From CAYIYO01 sp964367715 (GTDB lineage Bacteria > Chlamydiota > Chlamydiia > Chlamydiales > Criblamydiaceae): 39,936 nt of DNA. Below, piece after piece: positions 26,077 through 33,875 of the stretch (positions within the stretch are counted from its first letter, which is position 1; every line of letters begins with the position of its first letter). Position numbers and translations under genes: made by a program. Below the pieces are notes generated by a model. The model did no database searches. It was not told where the DNA came from and saw only the letters and a program-made list of their open reading frames with translations. Location of the stretch: the NCBI GenBank assembly GCA_964367715.1, contig CAYIYO010000013.1, positions 1 through 39,936 on the forward strand, in the 5' to 3' direction.

Positions 26077-27402
26077 ATGAGTATTATTCCTTCAAACAGT
26101 CCTTTAATAAGTAAAATAAATAATTTTATTGCAGATCCTCTAAATACCCCCGTCACCAATCCTTTTATTCCAGGAGAAGTGGCAGGGATGGCAGAATTAG
26201 ACTTATATGAAGTTATGCAAATTTATCAACAAACGGTACGTTCGATTAGGGACGACACCTTCGATCCCTTGGAGCAGCGCTCCTTGTTTAAAAGAATTAA
26301 TTTAGAAGAAGAGGAAGCTTTTGTCCCCGGCACACATTTATTTCCATTAAAAGTTTCTCGTCGGATGATGAATGCTCTCTATAAAGTTAAATTAATTTGC
26401 TCTTACATTGTCATTCCCCACGTGGGAATCTTTCGTCAATTTCATAAAAGTTCGTTTAACTATTTTGATGGATCTCAAAGATTAGGACAGCTTCTTCCCA
26501 CCGATGCAAAAAAGTATGGTTTTCTGACTGAAACACATTCGAAAATTTTTTACTTAATGCCAAATGTGATTCAAGGACAGCGGCCATGGGTCCGCGGCCA
26601 GATAAGGGGGGTTTACCCTTTTCTCGAAGAAGCTCCGTATTTAAAAAACTCTAAAGGACTGACCCATGTAATGCCTAATTATTTAGTTGGATACGTGAAT
26701 TTTTCTAAGCAAACTTATAAAGAATCAATCCTTAGTCCTTTTATGAATAAAGGAGATCTTTTAGAGTTTATAGAAAAAAATCCTAAATTGTGTTCTCGTA
26801 GCATGTTAAAAATTATTAGTGAAAAGATGGTATACGCTGTTTTAGAACTGCACGAAAAAGGAGTGGCTCACTGTGATGTGAAGATAGAAAACTTTTTTGT
26901 TCATCAAGAAGAGGGAAAGCTACATATAGCATTGGGGGATTTGGAGTATCTGCACAAAGTGACCAAAGAGACGAGAGTAGACTGTGCAACTCGCGAATTG
27001 AGCGATCCTATTCTTTCAAGGAGAAGTGCTGTAGGAAACGAAATCTATCAAGTGGATGTTTTTGGGTTAGGCGTTGCTTTGTGGTCCTTGAATTATAATG
27101 AAGATGCGCCTTATTCTACAGACTATTTAAGAGAGCGTGAGGGTCTTCTTACTCTAGAAGACTATGAAAAGTTTGGTTTTCCAAAAGAAACCCCTACCCC
27201 TTCTCTAGGTAATATTCTTAGAGCCATGTGCCATCACGATTTGACACAGAGGATTGATGTAAGAGAAGCGTATCGTCGGCTTTGCGAGCTTCCTGATAGT
27301 GCTGATCCTCTTCCTGCAGAATATGGTTTTCAGGATTCTAGTGAAGAATCAACAGATTATTCTTCCGATTCGGATACATCTTCTGACATTGAAACTGAAT
27401 AA
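26077..27402 (+). CDS. Protein kinase-like protein with degenerate glycine loop, candidate effector
   Basis: 441 aa. Paralogue of the gene at 24535: both have VGIFRQFH/VGIFCQLH followed by xxF about 35 residues before the kinase lobe, a Trp-Val-Arg at the beta3 position (WVRGQI here), and similar C-lobes. The catalytic loop is AHCDVKIENFFVH (264-276: D267, K269, N272), with D288 in LGDLEY and VDVFGLGV downstream. The glycine loop (FLTETHSKIFYL, 149-160) has no glycines and no clear beta3 Lys, so this may be a pseudokinase. The C-terminus is a Ser/Asp/Glu-rich acidic tail. A dedicated promoter is upstream, so it is a separate transcription unit. Confidence 0.75.
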   Translation: MSIIPSNSPLISKINNFIADPLNTPVTNPFIPGEVAGMAELDLYEVMQIYQQTVRSIRDDTFDPLEQRSLFKRINLEEEEAFVPGTHLFPLKVSRRMMNALYKVKLICSYIVIPHVGIFRQFHKSSFNYFDGSQRLGQLLPTDAKKYGFLTETHSKIFYLMPNVIQGQRPWVRGQIRGVYPFLEEAPYLKNSKGLTHVMPNYLVGYVNFSKQTYKESILSPFMNKGDLLEFIEKNPKLCSRSMLKIISEKMVYAVLELHEKGVAHCDVKIENFFVHQEEGKLHIALGDLEYLHKVTKETRVDCATRELSDPILSRRSAVGNEIYQVDVFGLGVALWSLNYNEDAPYSTDYLREREGLLTLEDYEKFGFPKETPTPSLGNILRAMCHHDLTQRIDVREAYRRLCELPDSADPLPAEYGFQDSSEESTDYSSDSDTSSDIETE

Positions 27403-27460
27403 TAAAACCCAAGTTGCATAAAAACAGTGCTCTCGCCTTAAATAATGCCCGATGATCGAT

Positions 27461-27508
27461 TATACCGTTCGTGGCCCAAAAATCAAATTTTGAACCACGA
27501 ACGGTATA
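27461..27508. repeat. Palindromic repeat B, short form
   Basis: 48 bases, TATACCGTTCGTGG to CCACGAACGGTATA, in the 187-base gap between the kinase-like and membrane protein genes. It forms a strong hairpin and may also end transcription from either side. Confidence 0.85.
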
Positions 27509-27589
27509 CGTGTGTACGTCTTTAAATCTGAAGTCGACAATTAAATAGATTTATTTTAAATTAGTTCTAATCATATTTAAGAGTCTTTT

Positions 27590-28264
27590 ATGTCAGTGAA
27601 AATTAAAATTGGAACTATTCTAAGCACTAACTCTCCCCAAAAGTGGAAAGATGAATTAGAAAAAGTACACAACACTACCTTAAAATCTTTAATAGAATGG
27701 AAAGCAACCCCTTCAGGAATAGATGGTCGGATTCGGCAACTGCTTGCTAAAATTAACATTGGAACGATCGAAGAGAAACAACCCGCTCCTAATCCTTATG
27801 AGTTTCAAACGATCCGTCCAGATAAAGAAGAAGAGTACGAAAACCGCCTTAAATTAATAAAAACGGTGGCGACAGTTTGCTTGGTTGTCACTGTTCTCTT
27901 CTTAGCGGTTGGTTTGTTGGGTCCGTTGTTGGCGATGCCCCTTCTTATGAGTCTTCCGCTTTTTGTCGCCCCTCCTTTTATTATTGCAACTACAACGTTA
28001 GGGGTTGGGGGTGTCGTTATTGCTGTTGCAATCGGGTGGGTCAATGACCATTTGTCTTTACGTAAGTTGCGGGCAGAAGCGGATAAAGATTTTCAATTTT
28101 TTGTCAAAAAAATCGTCCAAAATCCAAACCCACAAGCTGATTTCAGATTTAATTTGCAAGACGCACATCTTGTCGACGCAAGGTTACATAAAATTTTTAT
28201 CGACTGGAAAAATGGCGTCAATGGCATCAAAACGCAACCATATACCCACAAATTCGTGTTTTGA
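27590..28264 (+). CDS. Inc-like membrane protein, candidate effector
   Basis: 224 aa, AAGAG seven bases before the ATG. Residues 92-150 form one long hydrophobic block with a Pro/Gly break in the middle, that is two closely spaced hydrophobic lobes. They are flanked by charged soluble ends (1-90 and 151-224). There is no signal peptide. This bilobed pattern is what defines chlamydial inclusion-membrane (Inc) proteins, which are type III secreted. No sequence family is recognised. Its place between kinase-like and protease effector candidates supports a host-interface role. Confidence 0.6.
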   Translation: MSVKIKIGTILSTNSPQKWKDELEKVHNTTLKSLIEWKATPSGIDGRIRQLLAKINIGTIEEKQPAPNPYEFQTIRPDKEEEYENRLKLIKTVATVCLVVTVLFLAVGLLGPLLAMPLLMSLPLFVAPPFIIATTTLGVGGVVIAVAIGWVNDHLSLRKLRAEADKDFQFFVKKIVQNPNPQADFRFNLQDAHLVDARLHKIFIDWKNGVNGIKTQPYTHKFVF

Positions 28265-28351
28265 CTTCTTCGGGCGGCCGCTGAATTTGACTTTGCTTGC
28301 ATCGATCAATTCATTCAAGTTGACCTACTTCAGCACCGGCTTCGCCTAACT

Positions 28352-28438
28352 TATACCGCTCGTGATTCAAAATTTGGTTTTTCGGCTGCGTCAAAGCCCC
28401 GCGGCCCAAAAATCAAATTTTGAACCACGAACGGTATA
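28352..28438. repeat. Palindromic repeat B, long form
   Basis: 87 bases, TATACCGCTCGTGATTC to GAACCACGAACGGTATA, with the inner TTTTTCGGCTGCGTCAAAG...CCGCGG insert. Same organisation and length as 25901-25987. Confidence 0.87.
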
Positions 28439-28485
28439 TACACAAGTAAAATCAAAAAGCCAATTTTTGAATTCACTTGTGTATA
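28437..28485. repeat. Palindromic repeat C
   Basis: 49 bases, TATACACAAGT to ACTTGTGTATA, with inner AAAATC...TTTTTGAATT. It shares two terminal bases with the preceding repeat B. Second full copy at 37688-37734. Confidence 0.85.
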
Positions 28486-28597
28486 AATTCAGGACGCCTT
28501 CTTATCAAATTTCCAATTTTTGAATATGTTTCGGTATCGATAAAAGTCGTGAGAAAAAATAAGTAAACGCGTACAGTTTTGTATGACTCTAAACATG

Positions 28598-28692
28598 TAT
28601 ACTACGGTTCGGGTAAATTTAGTTTTTCGGCTGCGCCAACCGCGGGGCTTTGACGCAGTCGAAAAACCAAATTTTGAATCACGAGCGGTATA
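28598..28692. repeat. Hybrid repeat: left arm A, right arm B
   Basis: 95 bases. The left end TATACTACGGTTCGGGTAAATTT is the repeat-A arm; the right end CAAATTTTGAATCACGAGCGGTATA is the repeat-B arm. The inner TTTTTCGGCTGCG and CGCAGTCGAAAAA are mutually complementary, but the outer arms are not, beyond TATAC. It ends 13 bases before the protease start codon. Confidence 0.8.
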
Positions 28693-28705
28693 GATTGGGT
28701 AGCAG

Positions 28706-29497
28706 ATGAGTATTGATTCTAGAATTTCAGACGCCCCCACTACTATTTCCGCGCCTCTTCTAGACAGTTCCTTTCTTGGTGAAGACCTTAGTCCCGGACA
28801 AGGAATCGTAGGAAAAACTTGGAGCGTTGCGGTGACTGCTGCACGATTAGCAAGTGGTGTGATCAGTTCGTATTCTATTGAACATCCTGATACAACAGAT
28901 CCAAATTTCTTAGGATTGATTGATCGCGTCCAACATCCAGGAAAAAAGCTGACAAATATTGACCTTGTTTTGTTTTTTCAGGGATTTAACCAAAGTCTCA
29001 AAAAGTTGAATTTACCTGAATTTTCTTATTTTTTAGGATTTGTTCACGGAGCCATTTCCCATTGGTCTTTAGTCGACGCAAAAAAAGAATTGGAACGATT
29101 TTCTAGGGAAAATTTAGCACTTACGACTTTATGCATTCCTTTTGTTATAGAAGGATGCGGATGGTTTGAACGACGCCATATTACAGTGATGCTAATAATG
29201 GATGGGATGGTGTCGTATTACGACTCTAAAGGAAAGAGCAGTGCGCTTCACCTTCTAAGTGAGGGAGGGACGTTACGAGAACTGATAGAATTTTGTCGAG
29301 ACCATTGGGCTTCACAAACACCCATTATAGAAAATAAAGATGTTGTACAGTATGATATCAACTCCTGTGGAGTCCACGTAGCCCATTATGTCTATACACG
29401 GATTGTAGAAAAACGCGCTTTTGACGCCCCAATTTCTGAGCAGGAAGTTTTGGATTTTCGTAGAAAATTTATCGAAATTGCATTTGGAAACATATGA
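28706..29497 (+). CDS. Ulp1/SENP-like (C48) cysteine protease, candidate deubiquitinase or deSUMOylase effector
   Basis: 263 aa. The C-terminal half carries the complete C48 catalytic set: His158 (RRHITVMLI), Asp173 (VSYYDSKG), the oxyanion Gln215 and nucleophile Cys221 in VQYDINSCGVHV, with the Q-x5-C spacing and the YYDS turn typical of Ulp1 proteases. The family removes SUMO, NEDD8 or ubiquitin from proteins; chlamydial ChlaDub1/2 belong to the same clan and act on host ubiquitin/NEDD8. Bacteria do not have these modifiers, so a host target is likely. The N-terminal 80 residues are unassigned and there is no TM segment (ChlaDubs have one). The ribosome site is weak. Confidence 0.85.
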   Translation: MSIDSRISDAPTTISAPLLDSSFLGEDLSPGQGIVGKTWSVAVTAARLASGVISSYSIEHPDTTDPNFLGLIDRVQHPGKKLTNIDLVLFFQGFNQSLKKLNLPEFSYFLGFVHGAISHWSLVDAKKELERFSRENLALTTLCIPFVIEGCGWFERRHITVMLIMDGMVSYYDSKGKSSALHLLSEGGTLRELIEFCRDHWASQTPIIENKDVVQYDINSCGVHVAHYVYTRIVEKRAFDAPISEQEVLDFRRKFIEIAFGNI

Positions 29498-29539
29498 ATT
29501 TTTTTATTTTTAAGTGTTTCGTGAGGATGCGTAATCCCA

Positions 29540-29582
29540 TATAAAATAAAGTGTCGTTTTGCTATACTCACTTTATTTTATA
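29540..29582. repeat. Perfect AT-rich inverted repeat upstream of trmB
   Basis: Fourteen-base perfect arms (TATAAAATAAAGTG and its complement) around a 15-base spacer. It lies 42 bases after the protease stop and 13 before the trmB ATG, and its right arm runs into a TATAAT (29579-29584). It may act as terminator for the protease gene or as an operator for trmB. Confidence 0.6.
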
Positions 29583-29595
29583 ATTGAGACTCTTA

Positions 29596-30291
29596 ATGAA
29601 AGCAAAAGACCTTCCTTACCCCTTTGTTGAAAACAATAAAAAACACATCGTCTTAAAAGACCGCTTGTGGGCAATTCCGGAATTAGAAGAAAAAGACCCT
29701 GCATTTTCTTTTCCTGGATGGAACGATTCCCAATTTTTTGGTAATGTGCATCCAGTCCATGTAGAATATTGCAGCGGCAATGGGGCGTGGATCGCGTCCC
29801 GTGCGCAGCAAGATCCGCAGATCAATTGGTTAGGGATTGAGATGAAATTCGATCGCGTGCGTAAGATTTGGTCGAAAACTAAAAATTTTAATTTACAAAA
29901 CCTCTTCGTTCTTTACGGCGAAGGACTGCAAGCCACTCGGCACTATTTTCCTGACAACTCCGTTGATGCCGTTTACGTGAATTTTCCTGATCCATGGCCG
30001 AAGCGTCGCCATGCGAAAAATCGCATCATTGAGCCTATTTTTGTGGGCGAGGTGCTTCGTACGTTGAAAAAAGGGGGAGTGTTCACCTTAGTGACAGATG
30101 ACGAGGAGTATTCCAAGCAAATGATTGAGGTGGTCACAGCAAATCCTGGTTTTGAGTCCTGCTTCCCTGCTCCTTTTTTCGTGACGCACTATGAAGGCTA
30201 TGGATCTTCCTATTTCGAGTCCTTGTGGCGCGAAAAAGGAAAAACGATTCATTTTCATCAGTTCAAAAAAAATAGGGATACCGCGCAATGA
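29596..30291 (+). CDS. trmB: tRNA (guanine-N7-)-methyltransferase
   Basis: SAM-dependent enzyme that makes m7G46 in tRNA variable loops. 231 aa from the ATG at 29596. Motifs include VEYCSGNGAWI (SAM loop, degenerate from EIGxGxG), WLGIEMKFDRVRKI, the family signature VNFPDPWPKRRHAKNRII, and the C-terminal YFESLWREKGKTIH. Length and motifs are normal. An upstream TTG four codons earlier is an alternative start. Its stop overlaps the next ATG (ATGA), beginning a four-gene overlapping array to xerC. Confidence 0.93.
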   Translation: MKAKDLPYPFVENNKKHIVLKDRLWAIPELEEKDPAFSFPGWNDSQFFGNVHPVHVEYCSGNGAWIASRAQQDPQINWLGIEMKFDRVRKIWSKTKNFNLQNLFVLYGEGLQATRHYFPDNSVDAVYVNFPDPWPKRRHAKNRIIEPIFVGEVLRTLKKGGVFTLVTDDEEYSKQMIEVVTANPGFESCFPAPFFVTHYEGYGSSYFESLWREKGKTIHFHQFKKNRDTAQ

Positions 30292-31217
30292 AGATGCATG
30301 TGATAACGGATGACGAAGAGGAAATAGCTGCATTTACTTGGGAAGATCGTCGCCTCCACTATCGAGGTCAAGTATTTGTTCCTACTGCTGATAATCATAT
30401 ACGGCTTGTTCTTGATGCACGAATGGATGCGTCACTTAATTGGGAAGAAGCGTTATTACAGGCGGACGAGGCGATTAAGAGAGGGTTTAAAGTGTTGTGG
30501 GAGTTGGATCTTGGACTTTTCTCTTCTCCAAAGCTTCCATTAAATAACCAGACGCAGTTTCGTTCTTTTATTCTTTCTCTCGATCACTTTTTAAAAACGG
30601 TTTGGGAACGATTTTCCTCGCATTCGATTGGTCTCTGTCTTTATCGAGGAGATGCCGATTTTGTCCAACAAATCCGTTGGGAAACCCCTTTGACACCTGT
30701 GGAGGCAGCGCACATCGCTCTCGATTTCCTTGAGTCGTTGGCCTATACCTTGCCCGATGCTCTTATTTGCTTTGTAGAGATCGAAGATAAACAGTTAAAA
30801 GATCCTGTGTTGCTGGCGCATATGTTTTGCTCCGAGCGTCGCGCGCGTTTATTGCTTTCATTTCCCGATGCTCCTTTGCCGATTGGAAACTTTGACGAAT
30901 GGCGTTTCCGTATTGGCGTATGCTTTCCTTCTGCCGAAGCGTTAAATTCTTCTGTCGATGCCTATTTATTAGAAGTATTTTCTGCTCTTTCTCCTTTTTC
31001 TTATCGTATTCTTCCAGAATCGTCTCTCACTGCAGAGTGGGATGGATTAGATGCACTCATTGTCCACAGTCCTAGTGTGTCGAATGCAGGACGCCGCATG
31101 CTCCACGGATTTGCCGCTGCAGGTGGTGAAGTCGTCACTTTTGGAGGAGAAATTGGTGTATTTGATGAATTATCATTTGAAGAATGGCAGGGGAATCAGG
31201 TACAATCGCGTTCATGA
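30288..31217 (+). CDS. Protein of unknown function between trmB and xerC
   Basis: 309 aa, translationally coupled to trmB by an ATGA overlap. It is soluble, with no signal peptide. Hydrophobic-core strands such as FKVLWELDLGLF, SIGLCLYRGD and ALICFVEIED alternate with helices, an alpha/beta barrel-like rhythm. The C-terminal LIVHSPSVSNAGRRMLHGF...GEVVTFGG resembles a small Rossmann-like subdomain. No family is recognised. The even codon use and coupling argue that it is real. Confidence 0.75.
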   Translation: MKMHVITDDEEEIAAFTWEDRRLHYRGQVFVPTADNHIRLVLDARMDASLNWEEALLQADEAIKRGFKVLWELDLGLFSSPKLPLNNQTQFRSFILSLDHFLKTVWERFSSHSIGLCLYRGDADFVQQIRWETPLTPVEAAHIALDFLESLAYTLPDALICFVEIEDKQLKDPVLLAHMFCSERRARLLLSFPDAPLPIGNFDEWRFRIGVCFPSAEALNSSVDAYLLEVFSALSPFSYRILPESSLTAEWDGLDALIVHSPSVSNAGRRMLHGFAAAGGEVVTFGGEIGVFDELSFEEWQGNQVQSRS

Positions 31218-31750
31218 CGACCACACGCGCTTATTACCATCTTGAGATTCCTAAAAGAGCAGCAGAATGCCACCAAGGCAAAGAGCTTTTTCAGCCCAAA
31301 GAAAAATACCATTCCCTCCTTCTTAAAGTCGATGAAGAAGACTTTTGCCGACGCGACTTCTGTCTCAAATGCTGGGAAGAGGTGACCAAAAAGGCACTTC
31401 CAGAAGAGACGGTGACCTCATGGCAAGGAACTGTCCCTGCGGTCTTAGAAAAAAAAGATGAATTCCTTTCGCGCGACGAAAAAGCGCTCTCTCTATTAAA
31501 AGAAAAAATTACAGATGAAACGAGAGAAAATCGTCAACAAGCTTTTATTTTAGCCCTCTATCTCGCACGCAAACGGCACCTTGCATTGCGAAAAGAAATC
31601 ACATTAAAAGACGGTCTCCACGCTCTTTTATATGAAGTGGCGGAAACAGAGGAAATGCTGTGTGTACCTAAATTAGATCTCCCTCATCTCGAAATTGAAA
31701 ACATTCAAAAAGCTCTCGCTTCCGCTCTCCGCATCCCCAAAGGTCAATGA
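31214..31750 (+). CDS. Protein of unknown function with Cys cluster
   Basis: 178 aa from the ATG at 31214, which overlaps the previous stop by four bases; a longer start at 31184 is less likely. The first 55 residues contain C19-H20, C45, C50 and C53 (the last in FCLKCW), a possible zinc-ribbon-like site. The rest is helical and charged. It ends four bases inside xerC. No family is recognised; a role linked to RNA or DNA would fit the zinc-like site and neighbours but is a guess. Confidence 0.7.
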   Translation: MTTTRAYYHLEIPKRAAECHQGKELFQPKEKYHSLLLKVDEEDFCRRDFCLKCWEEVTKKALPEETVTSWQGTVPAVLEKKDEFLSRDEKALSLLKEKITDETRENRQQAFILALYLARKRHLALRKEITLKDGLHALLYEVAETEEMLCVPKLDLPHLEIENIQKALASALRIPKGQ

Positions 31751-32637
31751 TGGAACGGGATGTTGACGATTTTTGTATGTACATAGCTTCGGAAAAAGGT
31801 CTCGCCCAAAATACCATCGAAGCCTATCGACACGACTCTCTTGTATTTGTTCAATTTTTGCACGATCGTCAACGCGTTAAAAGTTTTCAACAAGTTGATC
31901 AAGCAGATATTGTTGAGTTTCTAGGGGAAATGCGGGCAAAAAATTATGCGTCCGCTACGATCTGTCGCGCCCTCATCACAATCAAAGTCCTCTTCCGCTT
32001 CCTTAAACGAGAAGGACTCGTCACCACCAACATCGCTCTTTATTTAGAGACTCCAAAACTATGGCAACTTATTCCTGAAGTCCTCGATAACGACGAAGTA
32101 GAAAAATTATTGATGGAACCTCAGCAAAATTCGTTTCTTGGCGCACGCGATCGTGCCATATTAGAGGTTTTGTATGGGAGCGGACTCCGTGTCTCGGAAC
32201 TATGCGGATTAAAAATTTATGATGTCGATGACACGTTCATTCGTGTCATGGGAAAAGGAAGTAAAGAACGGTTAGTTCCGATCGGCAAAAAAGCAATCGA
32301 AGCGATCGACTTTTTTTTGGGCCACTACAGATGCCAATTTGATAGTGAAAATTTGAAAGAAATTTTTTTAACAACAACTGGAAGGCCGATCGATCGGATG
32401 GCAGTATGGAAAATGGTCAAGCAACGCGCAAAACGCGCAGGCATCACAAAAAATGTCTCGCCCCACACACTTCGTCACTCCTTCGCCACTCATTTACTGG
32501 ATAATGGCGCCGACTTGCGCGTTATCCAAGAGATGATGGGGCATGCCAGCATCAATAGTACCGACCGCTATATGCACATCAGCCGCTCTCACCTTCAAGA
32601 AGCATTCGATGCCTTTAGTCCAAAATCAAAAAATTAA
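31747..32637 (+). CDS. xerC: Site-specific tyrosine recombinase XerC
   Basis: Resolves chromosome dimers at dif together with XerD and FtsK. 296 aa (E. coli XerC 298). An N-terminal SAM-like core-binding domain (about 1-90) precedes the catalytic domain with all active-site residues: R148 (GSGLRVSEL), K173 (GKGSKERL), H240 and R243 (HTLRHSFATHL), H266 (MMGHASI) and nucleophile Y275 (TDRYMHIS). The positions coincide with E. coli XerC, which favours a housekeeping Xer over a phage integrase. The start overlaps the previous stop; the stop overlaps the convergent membrane-protein gene by four bases. Confidence 0.92.
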   Translation: MMERDVDDFCMYIASEKGLAQNTIEAYRHDSLVFVQFLHDRQRVKSFQQVDQADIVEFLGEMRAKNYASATICRALITIKVLFRFLKREGLVTTNIALYLETPKLWQLIPEVLDNDEVEKLLMEPQQNSFLGARDRAILEVLYGSGLRVSELCGLKIYDVDDTFIRVMGKGSKERLVPIGKKAIEAIDFFLGHYRCQFDSENLKEIFLTTTGRPIDRMAVWKMVKQRAKRAGITKNVSPHTLRHSFATHLLDNGADLRVIQEMMGHASINSTDRYMHISRSHLQEAFDAFSPKSKN

Positions 32638-33041
32638 GTTGGTTCTGGCTGATCGCCTTTTCCCAACTGAATTAAGCGCGCACCCCAATAAGCAGCGAAG
32701 CCGAAGGAGACGACAGCGACCAAATGGGGAAGGAAGAAAAATGCTCCCACTCCAACGACTGCGATAAAAATGATCACTTTTTGCCACGTTTTGAGCGTGT
32801 CTAAGGCAGCTCCGATATGCTTTGCTGCGTCGAGCACTTGAGCGCTGGCAACAAGGCCAACAACAAGTCCAAGGCAAAAAAAGCTAGGGCTGAGCCAGCA
32901 GATGGCAAGTCCTGCCAACGCAATGCCGGCAATGGCTGCGATCCTTTTTGTCTGTGTCCAACCATTGCTTTGTGTCTCTGTGCTTGAGTCTGATGCACTA
33001 ACACCGTTGCTACGCGATTTTCCATTAATAGTAGAGGCCAT
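32634..33041 (-). CDS. Small two-lobe membrane protein, Inc-like candidate
   Basis: 135 aa; AAGGAG nine bases before the ATG. A Ser/Asn-rich polar N-terminus (1-32) has no signal peptide. Hydrophobic lobe 1 spans about 34-70, lobe 2 about 88-120, and a short charged tail follows. It shares FxLGLVxG...IGxxL with the protein at 33876-34325, so the two are probably distant paralogues. The bilobed layout and the neighbouring LcrH-type chaperone suggest an inclusion-membrane or other type III-linked protein. Confidence 0.65.
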   Translation of the reverse strand: MASTINGKSRSNGVSASDSSTETQSNGWTQTKRIAAIAGIALAGLAICWLSPSFFCLGLVVGLVASAQVLDAAKHIGAALDTLKTWQKVIIFIAVVGVGAFFFLPHLVAVVSFGFAAYWGARLIQLGKGDQPEPT

Positions 33042-33080
33042 TAGGGTACTCCTTTTCTTAAACTTATTGATTTACAGATG

Positions 33081-33109
33081 ATTATATCAGATAAAGGTAT
33101 TTAAATTAA
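33081..33109 (-). promoter_or_regulatory. Possible promoter of the two-lobe membrane protein gene
   Basis: On the minus strand TTAATT and TATAAT (33086-33081) are 17 bases apart, 40 bases before the start codon. The -35 box is a poor match. Confidence 0.3.
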
Positions 33110-33163
33110 CGAATAATAAAAGATTACTAAATATTGTGATTTTATCCCGAATATGTAATAACT

Positions 33164-33673
33164 ATGGGCATGGATAACGAACTGCCCGACCTAAAACTTT
33201 CCGAAAAAGTAAAGAAAAAAATTAAAAATAAGGATGCCCTACGCAAAGAATTTGCAGACGGAAAATCGGCTCAAGAAATTTTAGAAATTCCAGACAGAAA
33301 ACTCGCTAAATACTATGAAGCCGCTTACAAGTTATTCACCTATCATCGTTACGTCGATGCGGCGAATGCGTTTCTTTTTCTCGTTACATTAAATCCGTAT
33401 AATCATGACTATTGGGTGGGGCTAGGAATGGCTTCTCAGATGTGTCAAGAGTATGAAACGGCAATTGATGCCTACGAAATGGCAGCGGTCTGTAAAGTGG
33501 AAAGTCCTGTTCCTTATTTCTATCTTGCGAAATGTTTGTTTTCTATTCACGACAGAGAAAGTGCGCTACAAGCATTGGATCTAGCAATTGAATATTCAGA
33601 GGATTCCGAAGAGTATGATGATCTGAAAAAGCAAGCGATTGCTGCGCGCAAGCTCCTTCTGAAAAGTAAATAA
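33164..33673 (+). CDS. LcrH/SycD-like type III secretion chaperone (TPR)
   Basis: 169 aa. After a charged N-terminus (1-45), three TPR-like repeats follow: a block around LAKYYEAAYKLFTYHRYVDA, FLFLVTLNPYNHDYWVGLGM (the LDPxxxxxWxGLG pattern of SycD/LcrH) and IDAYEMAAVCKVESPVPYFYLAKCLF. This is the class II chaperone family that binds hydrophobic translocators (CopB/YopB type). Chlamydiae carry several copies. It stands between two hydrophobic membrane proteins that could be clients. No ribosome site is evident; an ATG two codons later is possible. Confidence 0.83.
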   Translation: MGMDNELPDLKLSEKVKKKIKNKDALRKEFADGKSAQEILEIPDRKLAKYYEAAYKLFTYHRYVDAANAFLFLVTLNPYNHDYWVGLGMASQMCQEYETAIDAYEMAAVCKVESPVPYFYLAKCLFSIHDRESALQALDLAIEYSEDSEEYDDLKKQAIAARKLLLKSK

Positions 33674-33875
33674 TAAATTTTAATTTACATTCTGTAGCAT
33701 AAATTATCTGTTTCTCTGCTCAACCTTCTTTTTATCGACTGATACCTCCTACATCAATCCATAGGGTCGCGAATGCGAGCAAAGCGTGTAGCCACAAGCG
33801 TGAGCCCGATGGTTTGGAAGGGAGGGAGTGTTGGTTGGTAGAAAAAGGGATCTGGCAGGATGGAGCTGAGGTTTT

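Larger units (their letters stand above)
28265..28705. other. Repeat-dense intergenic stretch
   Basis: 441 bases without a credible gene. It contains repeat B (28352-28438), repeat C overlapping its end (28437-28485) and an A/B hybrid (28598-28692). Roughly half of the stretch is repeat. No promoter for the protease gene could be placed with confidence. Confidence 0.65.

Noticed and set aside
25732..28705. CRISPR-like array of the palindromic repeats
   Set aside because: Spacing is irregular, copies differ in family and length, there are no uniform spacers and no cas genes.
28489..28740. 83-codon minus-strand reading frame across the repeat-dense gap
   Set aside because: About a third is translated palindromic repeat, and its start lies inside the protease gene. 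A by-product of the repeats.
31747..32637. XerC as a phage or island integrase next to the effector locus
   Set aside because: Active-site positions equal those of E. coli XerC and the gene is embedded in a housekeeping array. No attachment-site repeats or tRNA gene were seen.
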